This document shows positions 1-9,095 of a DNA stretch of 35,254 nucleotides, piece by piece. Location: positions 1-35,254 of the forward strand of contig SUZP01000016.1 in NCBI GenBank assembly GCA_015059865.1. The letters run 5' to 3'. Every line of letters starts with the position of its first letter. The stretch's first letter is position 1. This DNA comes from Rikenellaceae bacterium (lineage in GTDB: Bacteria; Bacteroidota; Bacteroidia; Bacteroidales; Rikenellaceae). Below the pieces are notes generated by a model. The model searched no databases. It was not told the origin of the DNA and saw only the letters and a program-made list of their open reading frames with translations. The position numbers were made by a program, and so were the translations under genes.

Positions 1-505
1 CTTGTGTAGGTAGGCGAAATAGCCACTCTTTGTTTGAGGAGGAGAGCCATCTGCAATAATCCTCTGCTGCATTGTACGATACCCACAATACGGGGTGTTT
101 TTCTCGACCGACAGGTATTTCGCCATTGTTCCAATATCTTGGTGCAGACTCTCCACAAGCATCGATATATGCCCTCCATTCGGCATTGGTGACAGCAAAT
201 TTGCAAATCCAATACTCTTTGCTTATCGCTACTGTTTCGCCATCTCCGATACTGTTGTATGAGTCGGCAATATAGGTGTATTTGCCGTTGGTTGTAATAT
301 GCACAAACGAATTGTTGGGTAGAGTGGTTGGTGTGTCGTTACCATCGCCTTTATCTTCGCTATTGTTGCCATTGTCGTTGTTATTGTCGTTGTTTTGCGG
401 AGGTTGTTGTTGCTCGGTGCTGTTTGTATTGTCTGAATCTGTTGAGTTTGAACATGCAAAGCCGATACAAAAAAGTGTAACGATAAGAAGTGTAAATTGT
501 TTCAT
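1..505 (-). CDS. SUMF1/FGE-domain lipoprotein, N-terminal part (cut by window edge)
   Basis: The reading frame is open from an ATG at 505 to the left edge, about 168 codons, so the C-terminus is missing. The N-terminus is a lipoprotein signal: a short hydrophobic stretch then a lipobox-like IGFAC, with Cys18 as the probable lipidated residue. An Asn/Asp/Gln-rich low-complexity linker follows (residues about 20-60). The rest matches the start of the formylglycine-generating-enzyme fold: KEYWICKFAVTNAEWRAYID, then HPVLWVSYNAAEDYCRWLS and FRLPTQ at the edge. In this family most bacterial members are not sulfatase activators but surface or gliding-associated proteins, and the catalytic cysteines would lie beyond the edge, so enzyme activity cannot be judged. 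It is probably anchored in the outer membrane. Its upstream region carries a promoter and a leader element shared with the BspA-like operon at 33 kb. Confidence 0.85.
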   Translation of the reverse strand, partial: MKQFTLLIVTLFCIGFACSNSTDSDNTNSTEQQQPPQNNDNNNDNGNNSEDKGDGNDTPTTLPNNSFVHITTNGKYTYIADSYNSIGDGETVAISKEYWICKFAVTNAEWRAYIDACGESAPRYWNNGEIPVGREKHPVLWVSYNAAEDYCRWLSSSNKEWLFRLPTQ

Positions 506-602
506 AGTCATTGAGGTTTTTATTTTAGTAAGACACCATTAGATGCCAGAGGTTAAATTAAACAGTTGAAATTGTAGTAAATTACTTTAAGTTACAAATT
601 TT

Positions 603-651
603 CCAGATTTCTTATCAAGGACAGTGCGAAAACACTTTCTAATATGTCTGC
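603..651 (-). promoter_or_regulatory. Conserved 5'-leader element, copy 1
   Basis: Read on the minus strand this lies about 100 nt upstream of the SUMF1 lipoprotein start and just downstream of its promoter. It resembles 33178-33221 upstream of the BspA-like operon. The two share an exact 16-nt core, GCGAAAACACTTTCTA on the plus strand, and a CAGA/TCTG pair that can close a hairpin. Position between promoter and start codon in both cases points to an element in the 5' untranslated RNA. Its function is unknown. Confidence 0.6.
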
Positions 652-669
652 AATCCGAGGACTGCAATG

Positions 670-677
670 CAAATTTA
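670..677 (-). promoter_or_regulatory. Bacteroidota-type -7 box for the SUMF1 lipoprotein gene
   Basis: On the minus strand this reads TAAATTTG, matching TAnnTTTG. A TTTA that could serve as the -33 element lies about 20 nt further upstream (around 698-701). The predicted transcript would start about 7 nt downstream and carry a leader of roughly 155 nt before the ATG at 505. Confidence 0.6.
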
Positions 678-720
678 GAAATAATTTTTCATAGTTGTAA
701 AGTTGCGCCAAGAAAATAGA

Positions 721-818
721 GGCTATTAGCGGTAGTTAGCGGTGGTTAGAGGTAGTTAGGGAGGCGCACACTAATAACCCTTAATTACCTCTAATAGCCT
801 CTAACAACCTCTAATGAA
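721..818. repeat. Palindromic array of 10-bp repeats
   Basis: The left arm (721-760) is four tandem 10-mers of the form GGTAGTTAGC. The right arm (772-818) is four to five 10-mers of the form TAATTACCTC, which is the same unit inverted. The arms could pair as a long imperfect hairpin or cruciform. TTGCGCC occurs at both edges (703-709 and 820-826). No coding frame is evident. It lies in the 472-bp spacer between the divergent SUMF1 lipoprotein and tig. Confidence 0.75.
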
Positions 819-832
819 ATTGCGCCGCAAAA

Positions 833-882
833 AAGCCAATGGCCAATGGCTAATGGCCAAAAGCCGAAATAAAAGCCGAAAT
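833..882. repeat. Degenerate GCCAATG / GCCGAAATAAAA tandem repeat
   Basis: Three to four copies of GCCAATG-like heptamers are followed by two copies of a GCCGAAATA unit. Similar AGCCATTGACC/ATTAGCC text recurs at 27663-27693. This is non-coding low-complexity spacer sequence. Confidence 0.55.
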
Positions 883-918
883 AATTAACCATATATTTAT
901 AAAATAGAGAAAATTTAT

Positions 919-926
919 TATCTTTG
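919..926 (+). promoter_or_regulatory. -7 box of the tig promoter
   Basis: TATCTTTG matches the Bacteroidota TAnnTTTG consensus, 52 nt before the tig start codon. The expected -33 position around 894-899 is AT-rich (TTTATA) and only a weak match to TTTG. Confidence 0.6.
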
Positions 927-977
927 CGCCCGAAATATGTGAAAACGAAAATTCAAACAAATAACATATAAAACACT

Positions 978-2303
978 ATGAACATTACAAAGGTAGAGAA
1001 AGAACAGGGTGCAGCATTACTTCGCATCGTTGTAGAGGAGAGTGATTATGCAGCCGAGGTGGAGAAGATGCTTCGCGACTACAAGCGCAAGGCTAACATT
1101 CCGGGATTCCGTCAGGGTATGGTACCTATGGGCGTTATCAAGAAGATGTACGGCAAGGGCGTAGTGGCAGAGCAGTCGTACCGTACCGCTTCAAACGCTG
1201 CATTCGAGTATTTGCAGAAGGAGAAGATTGACTATATCGGCGATGTAATCCCAGCTGAGGAGCAGGGCGACTTCGACTTCGATAACAACACAACTCACGA
1301 GTTCGTATTCGAGTATGGTGTAGCTCCAAAGTACGATGTTAAGCTCACTGCAAAAGATAAGATTACTTATCACAAAATCAAGATTGACAAGAAGATGCAC
1401 GCATCGTTCCTCGACAACTACCTTCGCCGCTACGGCTCGTTGAAGGATGTAGACAAGGTGAAGAAAGACGAGGCGTTGAATGTAACTCTCGACAATGGCG
1501 ATATGCGTATCGAGGAGGCTTATGTAGGTCTTATCTCGATGTCTGACGAGGAGCGCAAGCCATTTATCGGCAAGAAGGTCGGCTACAAGACCGAGGTTAA
1601 TGTAAACGAGTTGTACAAGAACCCTGCACAGCGTGCCTCTATCCTTGGCGTTAAGGAGGAGGAGTTGGAGGGTATCAACCCTAACTTCTCGTTGGAGATT
1701 ACCAAGATTCGCCAGTTTGCAAACCCTGAGTTGAACGAGGAGTTCTTCAAGATGGCATTCCCAGAGGGCAATGTAACAAACGAGGAGCAGCTCAACGCTT
1801 ATATTGATGAGCAGATTGCTTCGGAGTTGAAGCGTGAGAGCGACTACCTCTTCACATTCGCTGTTCGCGACTTCCTCGTGGAGAAGGCTAACCTTGCAAT
1901 GCCTACCGAGTTCTTGAAGCGTTGGTTGTACACCATCAACGAGGGCAAGTTTACAATGGAGGATATCGAGAAGGATTTCGATGCTTTCCTCAAAATGTTC
2001 ACTTGGAACTATATCCAGCGTCGCGTAATCGAGGCAGAGAAGCTCTCAGTTTCGGCTGACGAGGCAAAGGCAGAGGCAAAGGCCTTGGCTGCTGCACAGT
2101 TCGCACAGTACGGTATGCCTAACGCTCCTGAGGAGATGCTCGAAAACTTTGCAAAGAATATTCTCGACAACAAGGAGCAGAGTCAGAAAATATACGAGAA
2201 GTTGTACGAGCAGAAGGTTGTAGAGTCTGTACGCTCGAAGGTTAAGGTTACCGAGAAGGGTGTTTCGGCAGAGGAGTTTGCAGAGTTGGCAAAATCCCTT
2301 TAA
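978..2303 (+). CDS. tig: Trigger factor, ribosome-associated chaperone
   Basis: This 441-residue protein is the chaperone that binds at the ribosomal exit tunnel and shields nascent chains. The N-terminal ribosome-binding domain carries the signature loop around residues 42-50 (PGFRQGMVP; compare GFRxGKxP). The long helical C-terminal domain ends in Ala/Glu/Lys-rich segments (residues about 330-441). The middle region (about 150-245) does not show a clear FKBP-type peptidyl-prolyl isomerase motif, which is usual for Bacteroidota trigger factors as I know them. Codon use is strongly biased to GAG and AAG, fitting high expression. It is followed by a strong terminator and then clpP-clpX, the classic tig-clpP-clpX order. 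The start is the ATG 52 nt below the -7 box. Confidence 0.96.
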   Translation: MNITKVEKEQGAALLRIVVEESDYAAEVEKMLRDYKRKANIPGFRQGMVPMGVIKKMYGKGVVAEQSYRTASNAAFEYLQKEKIDYIGDVIPAEEQGDFDFDNNTTHEFVFEYGVAPKYDVKLTAKDKITYHKIKIDKKMHASFLDNYLRRYGSLKDVDKVKKDEALNVTLDNGDMRIEEAYVGLISMSDEERKPFIGKKVGYKTEVNVNELYKNPAQRASILGVKEEELEGINPNFSLEITKIRQFANPELNEEFFKMAFPEGNVTNEEQLNAYIDEQIASELKRESDYLFTFAVRDFLVEKANLAMPTEFLKRWLYTINEGKFTMEDIEKDFDAFLKMFTWNYIQRRVIEAEKLSVSADEAKAEAKALAAAQFAQYGMPNAPEEMLENFAKNILDNKEQSQKIYEKLYEQKVVESVRSKVKVTEKGVSAEEFAELAKSL

Positions 2304-2341
2304 GAAATACAACTTTTAGGTGCTGATAATAAGGAATAGAC

Positions 2342-2380
2342 AAAAACTCTGCAAGTTGGCGCAAGACTTGCAGAGTTTTT
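2342..2380 (+). terminator. Rho-independent terminator after tig
   Basis: A perfect 15-bp stem (arms 2342-2356 and 2366-2380) encloses a 9-nt loop and ends in TTTTT. It separates tig from clpP, so clpP-clpX probably uses its own promoter or read-through. Confidence 0.85.
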
Positions 2381-2412
2381 AATCTTCACGAATAGGTAAA
2401 ACAAATAAAGAT

Positions 2413-3081
2413 ATGAACGAATTTGAAAAGTTTGCCCACGGGCATTGTGGCATCTCATCGTTGCGACTGCACGATTATAAGGCGATACACTCCGCCTATA
2501 TCAACCCGATGATTTTGGAGGAGCGACAACTCAATGTTACTCAGCTCGATGTATTCAGCCGTCTGATGATGGAGCGTATCCTCTTCCTTGGTGCGCCCGT
2601 AACAGACGATGTCGCCAACATCATTCAGGCACAACTCCTCTTCTTGGAGTCGGTAGACCCAATCAAAGATATACAGATATATATAAACACTCCGGGCGGT
2701 AGTGTCTCGGCAGGCTTGGGTATCTACGACACGATGCAACTCGTGAATTGCGATGTTGCAACCATCTGTACCGGTATGGCAGCTTCGATGGGTGCAGTGC
2801 TTTTGACAGCAGGAGCTGCGGGTAAGCGTCAGGCTCTACCCCACTCGCGCGTGATGATTCATCAGCCACTCGGCGGAGTGCAGGGACAAGCCTCTGATAT
2901 CGAGATTACGGCTCGCGAGATTGCACGCACAAAGCGTGAGTTATACGAGATTTTGTCGGAACATTCGGGCAAGAGTGTTGCCGAGATTGAGCACGATGCA
3001 GACCGCGACTATTGGCTCTCGGCCGAGGAGGCCAAGGCTTATGGATTGATTGATAGTGTTCTCTCTAAACACACAAAATAG
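2413..3081 (+). CDS. clpP: ATP-dependent Clp protease proteolytic subunit
   Basis: This 222-residue serine protease forms the tetradecameric chamber that degrades substrates unfolded by ClpX. The catalytic residues are visible: Ser125 in GMAASMGA, His150 in [10 protein letters not shown] and Asp199 in DRDYW. The N-terminus is about 25 residues longer than mature E. coli ClpP, as is common in Bacteroidota; whether it is removed by self-processing is not visible. The start lies 32 nt after the tig terminator. clpX begins 2 nt after the stop, so the two subunits of the ClpXP machine are co-transcribed and probably translationally coupled. Confidence 0.97.
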   Translation: MNEFEKFAHGHCGISSLRLHDYKAIHSAYINPMILEERQLNVTQLDVFSRLMMERILFLGAPVTDDVANIIQAQLLFLESVDPIKDIQIYINTPGGSVSAGLGIYDTMQLVNCDVATICTGMAASMGAVLLTAGAAGKRQALPHSRVMIHQPLGGVQGQASDIEITAREIARTKRELYEILSEHSGKSVAEIEHDADRDYWLSAEEAKAYGLIDSVLSKHTK

Positions 3082-3083
3082 CG

Positions 3084-4361
3084 ATGGCACAACGAGGAGG
3101 AAATAGCAAAAGTGGACAACGCCGCGAAGATTGTTGCTCGTTCTGCGGTCGCCGCCGCAATGAGGTCGATATAATGTTTCAGGGTGTCGATGGCTCGAAT
3201 ATCTGCGGAGCGTGTATCGAAGTAGGGCACAAATCTCTTACAGAGGCGGGATTAACAGTCGCATCACCAAAGGCGAAGCAAGCGCAAGGTGTATCGATGA
3301 ACGATGTTCCGAAGCCAAAGGAGATAAAGGAGTTTTTAGATAAGTATGTTATCGGGCAAGACGAGGCGAAGCGCTCTATTGCCGTAGCGGTATACAACCA
3401 CTACAAACGCCTTGCGGTGGCGCAAAACGATGAAGATGTCGAGTTGGACAAGTCGAACATTGTACTTGTAGGTCCTACGGGTACGGGAAAGACCTTGATT
3501 GCCCGCACTATTGCTCGTTTGTTGAAGGTGCCGTTCACGATTGTCGATGCTACGGTGCTGACTCAGGCGGGATATGTGGGCGAGGATGTTGAGAGTATCC
3601 TTTCGCGTCTGTTGCAGGCTGCGGACTACGACACGAAGGCTGCCGAACGAGGCATTGTCTTTATCGACGAGATAGACAAGATTGCCCGCAAGGGCGACAA
3701 CCCAAGCATCACTCGCGATGTTTCGGGCGAGGGAGTGCAGCAGGCTCTCTTGAAGATTTTGGAGGGCACTGTCGTAAATGTTCCGCCGCAGGGTGGTCGC
3801 AAACACCCTGAGCAGGCATTTGTGCAGGTCAATACCAAAAATATTCTCTTTATCTGTGGTGGTGCATTTGACGGCATCGAGAAGCGCATTGCACAACGCT
3901 TGAATACTCGCGCTATGGGCTACGGCAGAGTTGATACCGAGAGCATCGACCGCGACAATCTGTTGAAGTATGTTCAGCCGCAGGATATTCGCTCCTTCGG
4001 ACTTATCCCTGAATTGGTAGGTCGTCTACCCGTTTTGACGCACCTCGAACCACTCTCGCGCGAGGCTTTGCGAAACATCCTCACCGAGCCTAAAAACGCC
4101 ATTGTCAGCCAATATAAGGCGATGTTGGCGATGGATGGCGTGGAGTTGGAGTTTACTGACGAGGCGTTGGAGTATATAGTAGACAAAGCTGTCGAGTTTA
4201 AACTCGGAGCACGAGGTTTGCGCTCCATCTGCGAGGCGGTGATGAAGGATTTGATGTACGAGGCTCCATCTTCGAATGATAAAAAGGCTGTTGTTACTCG
4301 CAACTATGCCGACGATAGAGTGAGCAAAGCGCCTATAACTCGCCTACATCAAGTAGGATAG
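3084..4361 (+). CDS. clpX: ClpX AAA+ unfoldase of the ClpXP protease
   Basis: This 425-residue protein recognises, unfolds and threads substrates into ClpP. An N-terminal C4 zinc finger uses Cys18/21 and Cys41/44. Walker A is GPTGTGKT (130-137). Walker B is IVFIDEID (191-198). The pore loop is GYVG (163-166), and an RKH loop is present in GGRKHPEQ. The sensor-2 GARGLR lies near the C-terminus. All elements needed for activity are present and the length is normal. It begins 2 nt after clpP and is followed by a bidirectional-looking hairpin. Confidence 0.97.
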   Translation: MAQRGGNSKSGQRREDCCSFCGRRRNEVDIMFQGVDGSNICGACIEVGHKSLTEAGLTVASPKAKQAQGVSMNDVPKPKEIKEFLDKYVIGQDEAKRSIAVAVYNHYKRLAVAQNDEDVELDKSNIVLVGPTGTGKTLIARTIARLLKVPFTIVDATVLTQAGYVGEDVESILSRLLQAADYDTKAAERGIVFIDEIDKIARKGDNPSITRDVSGEGVQQALLKILEGTVVNVPPQGGRKHPEQAFVQVNTKNILFICGGAFDGIEKRIAQRLNTRAMGYGRVDTESIDRDNLLKYVQPQDIRSFGLIPELVGRLPVLTHLEPLSREALRNILTEPKNAIVSQYKAMLAMDGVELEFTDEALEYIVDKAVEFKLGARGLRSICEAVMKDLMYEAPSSNDKKAVVTRNYADDRVSKAPITRLHQVG

Positions 4362-4383
4362 AGAAAAAGCTATATTATTGTGC

Positions 4384-4426
4384 AAATAAAAAATCTGACA
4401 ATGACAAATTGTCGGATTTTTTATTT
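4384..4426 (+). terminator. Terminator after clpX
   Basis: A 19-bp AT-rich stem with a single G-U pair (arms 4384-4402 and 4408-4426) is centred on CTGACAAT/ATTGTCGG and runs into a T-rich tract. Its 3' edge touches the -7 box of the transketolase promoter. Confidence 0.75.
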
Positions 4427-4433
4427 ATATTTG
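4426..4433 (+). promoter_or_regulatory. -7 box of the transketolase promoter
   Basis: TATATTTG matches TAnnTTTG and lies 47 nt before the tkt ATG. The expected -33 site falls inside the clpX terminator hairpin and I see no good TTTG there, so the call rests on the -7 box. Confidence 0.5.
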
Positions 4434-4480
4434 CAGTTGTATAAAACAATAGACTAATTTTTAAATTATTATAATAAGTT

Positions 4481-6508
4481 ATGGCTACTGATTCAAAGTT
4501 AATTAAAGCAGCGGACAATGTTCGCATTTTGGCGGCCTCAATGGTCGAGAAGGCAAAGTCGGGACACCCGGGAGGTGCTATGGGCGGAGCTGATTTTGTC
4601 AGCGTACTCTTCGCGGAGTTTTTGCGCTATGACCCAGATAATATGCTATATCCATATCGTGATAGATTCTTCCTCGACCCAGGACATATGTCGCCAATGT
4701 TGTATTCGGTACTTTCGTTGGCTGGACACTACTCGATGGAGGATTTGCAGCAGTTCCGCCAGTGGGGCAGCATCACCCCAGGACACCCTGAGGTTGATAT
4801 GTTGCGTGGTGTAGAGAACACCTCGGGCCCACTCGGACAGGGACACGCTATGGGACTTGGTGCTGCTATTGCAGAGCGCTTTATGGTTGCTCGTTTTGGC
4901 GAGTGGCAGGCTCACAAAACCTATATTTATATATCTGACGGTGCTGTTCAGGAGGAGGTATCGCAGGGTGTTGGTCGCATCGCCGGCAACCTCGGCTTGT
5001 CGAATATCATCATGTATTACGACTCGAACAATGTTCAGCTCTCGACCAAAGTTGATGAGGTTGATAAGGAGGATATTGCAGCGAAGTATCGCGCTTGGGG
5101 CTGGCAAGTATTGGAGGTTGATGGCCACAATGTTGCTCAAATTCGCGAGGCCTTGACCACCGCTAACGCTTCGACCGAAGCCCCTACACTTATCATCGGT
5201 CATACCATTATGGGTAAGGGCTTGGTAACCGCCGAGGGAGAGTCGTTCGAGGACAAAGTTTCGACTCACGGACAGCCAGTATCGGCTGCTGGTGCAAGCT
5301 TGGAGGCTACAATCAAAAACCTTGGTGGCGACGCCGAGAATCCATTCCAGATTTTCCCTGAGGTTGCAGAGTTGTTCGCAGCGCGCGCAGAGGCACTTCG
5401 TGCAGAGATGGTAGAGCGCAAGAGGGTTGAGACAGAGTGGCGTCAGGCAAATCCGGCTTTGGCTCTCAAACTCGATATGTTCCTTTCGGGCAAGTTGCCA
5501 GAGATTGACTATCGCTCGATTGGCATAAAGTCGGGCTCAGCTACTCGTGCTGCATCGGCTGCCGTATTGGGCGCATACGCTGAGCAGGTGGAGAATATGA
5601 TTGTTGCATCGGCCGATTTGAGCAACTCGGACAAGACCGACGGCTTCTTGAAGAAGACTCACGCATTCAAGCGTGGCGACTTCTCAGGTAAGTTCTTCCA
5701 AGCAGGTGTTTCGGAGTTCACGATGGCGTGCGTAATGAATGGTATGGCACTGCACGGTGGTGTAATTCCTGCTTGCGGTACATTCTTCGTATTCTCGGAC
5801 TATATGAAGCCAGTTGCTCGTCTCTCGGCTTTGATGGGCTTGCATGTGATATTTATCTGGACTCACGACTCATTCCGCGTGGGCGAGGATGGTCCAACCC
5901 ACCAGCCAATTGAGCAGGAGGCACAAATCCGCCTTATGGAGCACCTCCACAACCACAAGGGCGAGCGTTCGATGGTTGTACTCCGCCCAGCAGATGCTGA
6001 GGAGACCGTTGCAGCTTGGAAGATTGCTCTCGAAGAGCATCGCCCAGTGGCACTCGTACTCTCGCGTCAAGATATCAAGTCGTTGCCAAGCCACACGGCT
6101 CGTATCGACGAGGCTATGCAGGCATACAAGGGAGCTTACACCGTTGTCGATTCGGCAAATCCTGAGGTTGTAATGGTCGCTTCGGGCTCGGAGGTTTCGA
6201 CCTTGGTGGCAGGTGCAGAGTTGTTGATGCAGGAGGGTATCGCTGTTCGCGTAGTGAGCGTTCCGAGTGAGGGATTGTTCCGCGACCAACCAAAGTCGTA
6301 TCAGGATAGCGTCTTGCCAGCAGGCGTAGTGCGCTACGGTATGACTTCGGGATTGCCTGTAACACTGCTCGGCTTGGTAGGCTCGATGGAGAATATTCAC
6401 GGTCTTGACCACTTCGGACACTCAGCTCCATACAAGGTGCTCGATGCAGAGTTCGGCTACAATGGCGAGACTGTCTACAACGAAGTCAAGAAGTTGCTTG
6501 GCAAGTAA
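4481..6508 (+). CDS. tkt: Transketolase
   Basis: This 675-residue thiamine-diphosphate enzyme moves two-carbon units between sugar phosphates in the non-oxidative pentose phosphate pathway. The N-terminal ThDP-binding domain has KSGHPGGAMGGA, GPLGQGHAMG and the ISDGAVQEE metal/ThDP region ending in YYDSN. The central domain has the GEDGPTHQPIEQ signature, and the C-terminal domain is complete. The length is close to the usual 660-680. Codon bias resembles tig (GAG/AAG-rich), suggesting strong expression. It sits alone between two terminators, so it appears monocistronic. Confidence 0.96.
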   Translation: MATDSKLIKAADNVRILAASMVEKAKSGHPGGAMGGADFVSVLFAEFLRYDPDNMLYPYRDRFFLDPGHMSPMLYSVLSLAGHYSMEDLQQFRQWGSITPGHPEVDMLRGVENTSGPLGQGHAMGLGAAIAERFMVARFGEWQAHKTYIYISDGAVQEEVSQGVGRIAGNLGLSNIIMYYDSNNVQLSTKVDEVDKEDIAAKYRAWGWQVLEVDGHNVAQIREALTTANASTEAPTLIIGHTIMGKGLVTAEGESFEDKVSTHGQPVSAAGASLEATIKNLGGDAENPFQIFPEVAELFAARAEALRAEMVERKRVETEWRQANPALALKLDMFLSGKLPEIDYRSIGIKSGSATRAASAAVLGAYAEQVENMIVASADLSNSDKTDGFLKKTHAFKRGDFSGKFFQAGVSEFTMACVMNGMALHGGVIPACGTFFVFSDYMKPVARLSALMGLHVIFIWTHDSFRVGEDGPTHQPIEQEAQIRLMEHLHNHKGERSMVVLRPADAEETVAAWKIALEEHRPVALVLSRQDIKSLPSHTARIDEAMQAYKGAYTVVDSANPEVVMVASGSEVSTLVAGAELLMQEGIAVRVVSVPSEGLFRDQPKSYQDSVLPAGVVRYGMTSGLPVTLLGLVGSMENIHGLDHFGHSAPYKVLDAEFGYNGETVYNEVKKLLGK

Positions 6509-6517
6509 GAATATAAC

Positions 6518-6551
6518 AAAAGAAGCTGCTACTTCGGAAGCAGCTTCTTTT
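6518..6551 (+). terminator. Terminator after transketolase
   Basis: A perfect 13-bp stem (arms 6518-6530 and 6539-6551, core GAAGCTGCT) has an 8-nt loop and a closing T-run. It separates tkt from the secreted amidotransferase-like gene. Confidence 0.88.
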
Positions 6552-6589
6552 CTAATAAAACAACCTAATAACACAAAACCTAATCTAAT

Positions 6590-7915
6590 ATGAAAAAACT
6601 ACTATTTATTCTTAGCTTGGCGGCATTGGTGGGAATAGCATCCCCCGTAGATGCTGCACCGCGCGGAAAGGCAAAGGCTCGCGCAGAGGTATTGAAAAGA
6701 AATCAAGGTTACTACAAGGATGTATTTATGGATGGAGGAATATTTCTGACATCTCGCACAACACTCCCTGCCGCTGATTTCTTGGGTTTACAGTGGGAGT
6801 TCTTCATTGCTGGAAGAAAGAAAAAAGAGTTGACAAAGGTCGATACTCTTCTCCAAATTAAAACCTTCTGTGGTTGCGAAGAGGATACCAACGGCAAGTT
6901 GCTCTATCCAGATGGTGCGCCACGATACAGAATGATTTATGTCAATGGTGGTAGAGCTGGAAGTCACGGCAGGTCGATGACACCAGAGGGAAAGGCGCAG
7001 ATGCGTAGATATGTTGCAGCAGGTGGTGGATATGTTGGTACCTGCGCAGGAGCTTATATCGCTTCGAGTGGAAGCGGAAAGAAGTTGCGATTTGCCAAAG
7101 AGTATTATGGCATGTGGCCTTACTGTGTCTATGGCACAAGACTCAGCAAGAGCAAGACCGATATGTCTGTTGAGCGCAAGAGTCCGCTGTTGCGCTATTT
7201 CGACTTCGGTGGAGATAAACGAGTGAATGATGTATTTCACAATGGAGGTTGCTACACCAAGGATGAGGACTTTAAGGCTATTCCCGGTGTTATCGAACCA
7301 CTTACTCGCTATATCTTCACAAACACAAAGAAGGTGAAGATTGATGGACAGATTAGTGCTTGGGCATACAAGAAGGATAAGCAAACAGGTCGCGTCGTAT
7401 CGTGTGGCTCACATCCTGAGGGCGTTAAGGAGGGCGAGCGTTTGGAGTATATGGCATCGATGATGCTCTACGCTATGGATGGCAATCCTGCGCCAAAGGT
7501 CAAGGGCGAGTTGAAGGCAGGCGAGGTACGCGAGATGAACAAACGCACCGAGGATAAAAATCCAGATTACACTCGTATCGGCGACAAGCAGTATCACCAC
7601 TTCGAGTTGCAAGTGCCTAAGAAGTGTCAGCGTGCTATCGTAACACTCGAAGGCTACGAGGGCGAAAATAACTTCGACCTTGTACTTTGTGCCAAGAGGG
7701 GCGAACTTGCATTTACCGACAACGCTCAAAAGTCGGGTGACAATGGCACCAATAAACAGCTTACAATCGAGAAGCCAAAGGCTGGCAAGTGGTATGTGTC
7801 GGTACATTGCAAGACAACCGTAGAGACTAAGGTCGGCAAGTACGGCACCGAGTATAGTGGCCGCACCGATGTATTGAATGGCGTGCCATATAAGATTTCG
7901 GTGAAGTATGAGTAG
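6590..7915 (+). CDS. Secreted glutamine-amidotransferase-like (BPL_N-type) protein with C-terminal PPC-like domain
   Basis: A Sec signal peptide (residues 1-22, ending VDAA) exports this 441-residue protein. The main domain (about 40-300) is a class-I glutamine-amidotransferase-like fold of the kind found at the N-terminus of eukaryotic biotin-protein ligase. The nucleophile elbow is GGYVGTCAGAY with Cys152, and a distal SCGSHPEG gives His275 and Glu277, so a Cys-His-Glu triad looks intact. Residues about 335-441 resemble a bacterial pre-peptidase C-terminal beta domain (HHFELQVP, then FDLVL, then KAGKWYVSVHC). The substrate is unknown; export argues against a biosynthetic amidotransferase and for hydrolysis of an envelope or environmental amide. 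galK starts 21 bp downstream, so the two may be co-transcribed, though no shared function is evident. Confidence 0.75.
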   Translation: MKKLLFILSLAALVGIASPVDAAPRGKAKARAEVLKRNQGYYKDVFMDGGIFLTSRTTLPAADFLGLQWEFFIAGRKKKELTKVDTLLQIKTFCGCEEDTNGKLLYPDGAPRYRMIYVNGGRAGSHGRSMTPEGKAQMRRYVAAGGGYVGTCAGAYIASSGSGKKLRFAKEYYGMWPYCVYGTRLSKSKTDMSVERKSPLLRYFDFGGDKRVNDVFHNGGCYTKDEDFKAIPGVIEPLTRYIFTNTKKVKIDGQISAWAYKKDKQTGRVVSCGSHPEGVKEGERLEYMASMMLYAMDGNPAPKVKGELKAGEVREMNKRTEDKNPDYTRIGDKQYHHFELQVPKKCQRAIVTLEGYEGENNFDLVLCAKRGELAFTDNAQKSGDNGTNKQLTIEKPKAGKWYVSVHCKTTVETKVGKYGTEYSGRTDVLNGVPYKISVKYE

Positions 7916-7936
7916 ACAACTAAAAGATTGTTGAAT

Positions 7937-9073
7937 ATGGATATTAATCAAGTAAAACAGGCGTTTGCCGACCACTTTGAGGGCAAGTGCGCAGTTTATG
8001 CGTCGCCGGGCCGTATCAATCTTATCGGTGAGCACACAGACTACAACGGAGGCTTCGTATTTCCGGGCGCTGTTGATTGCGGTATCGTGGCCGCTATTCT
8101 CCCAAATGGACTCGATAAGGTGCGTGCCTACTCTATCGATATGAACGAGTTGGCTGAGTTCGGTCTTAATGAGGAGGATGCTCCACAGCAAGGTTGGGCG
8201 AAGTATATCTTCGGTGTATGCCGCGAGATGGCGAAGTTAGGAGTCGAGGTTAAGGGCTTTGATTGCGCCTTCGCAGGTGATGTACCTCTCGGCGCAGGTA
8301 TGTCCTCTTCGGCAGCGTTGGAGAGCACCTTCGCTTTCGCTCTGAATGAGCTATTTGCAGAGGGTAAGATTGACAAGTTCGCTTTGGCAAAGGTAGGACA
8401 GATGACCGAGCACCACTATGTTGGTGTTAATTGTGGTATTATGGACCAGTTCGCCTCGGTATTTGGCAAGAAGGGCAACCTTATGCGCCTCGACTGCCGT
8501 TCAATGGAGTTTGAGTACTTCCCATTCAACCCTGAGGGTTACAAGCTATTGCTGGTCAATTCGGTTGTTAAGCACGAGTTGGTCGATTCGCCATACAACA
8601 AGCGTCGCGAGTCGTGCGAGCGCGTAGCAAAGCACCTCGGCATTGAGACTTTGCGCGATGCAGAGTTCGAGGACTTGGAGCGCGTGAAGGGCGAAATCTC
8701 GGAGGAGGACTACAAGCGTGCCAAGTATGTTATCGGCGAGAAGCAGCGTGTACTCGATGTCTGCGATGCACTCATTAAGGGCGACTACGAGACCGTAGGT
8801 CAGCGTATGTACCAGACTCACTGGGGTATGTCGAAGGAGTACGAGGTATCGTGCGAGGAGTTGGACTTCTTGGCTGAGTTGGCAGAGAAGTGCGGCGTAA
8901 CAGGTTCGCGTATTATGGGTGGCGGCTTCGGCGGTTGCACCATCAACCTCGTAAAGGAGGAGTTGTACGACAACTTCGTAGCTACGGCTAAGCGTGAGTT
9001 TGCTGCCAAGTATGGCCACGAGCCAAAGATTTACGATGTTGTGATTTCAGACGGAGCTCGCCGTTTGGAGTAG
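7937..9073 (+). CDS. galK: Galactokinase
   Basis: This 378-residue GHMP kinase phosphorylates alpha-D-galactose to galactose-1-phosphate at the head of the Leloir pathway. The galactokinase signature PGRINLIGEHTDYNGGFVFP lies at residues 24-43, the ATP-binding GHMP motif PLGAGMSSSAALE at 117-129, and the C-terminal motif GGGFGGC near 330. I chose the ATG at 7937; an upstream TTG at 7928 is in frame but would add only three residues and lies 12 nt after the preceding stop. No galactose transporter, mutarotase or uridylyltransferase is visible nearby, so the usual gal cluster is not present here. Confidence 0.93.
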   Translation: MDINQVKQAFADHFEGKCAVYASPGRINLIGEHTDYNGGFVFPGAVDCGIVAAILPNGLDKVRAYSIDMNELAEFGLNEEDAPQQGWAKYIFGVCREMAKLGVEVKGFDCAFAGDVPLGAGMSSSAALESTFAFALNELFAEGKIDKFALAKVGQMTEHHYVGVNCGIMDQFASVFGKKGNLMRLDCRSMEFEYFPFNPEGYKLLLVNSVVKHELVDSPYNKRRESCERVAKHLGIETLRDAEFEDLERVKGEISEEDYKRAKYVIGEKQRVLDVCDALIKGDYETVGQRMYQTHWGMSKEYEVSCEELDFLAELAEKCGVTGSRIMGGGFGGCTINLVKEELYDNFVATAKREFAAKYGHEPKIYDVVISDGARRLE

Positions 9074-9095
9074 AAGCTAATAGATACAACAGATG

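Noticed and set aside
3336..3896. 186-codon minus-strand frame inside clpX
   Set aside because: It lies fully antisense to clpX, has no family motifs, and reflects the codon bias of the real gene.
7409..8191. 260-codon minus-strand frame over the amidotransferase/galK junction
   Set aside because: It is antisense to two recognised genes and has no motif support.
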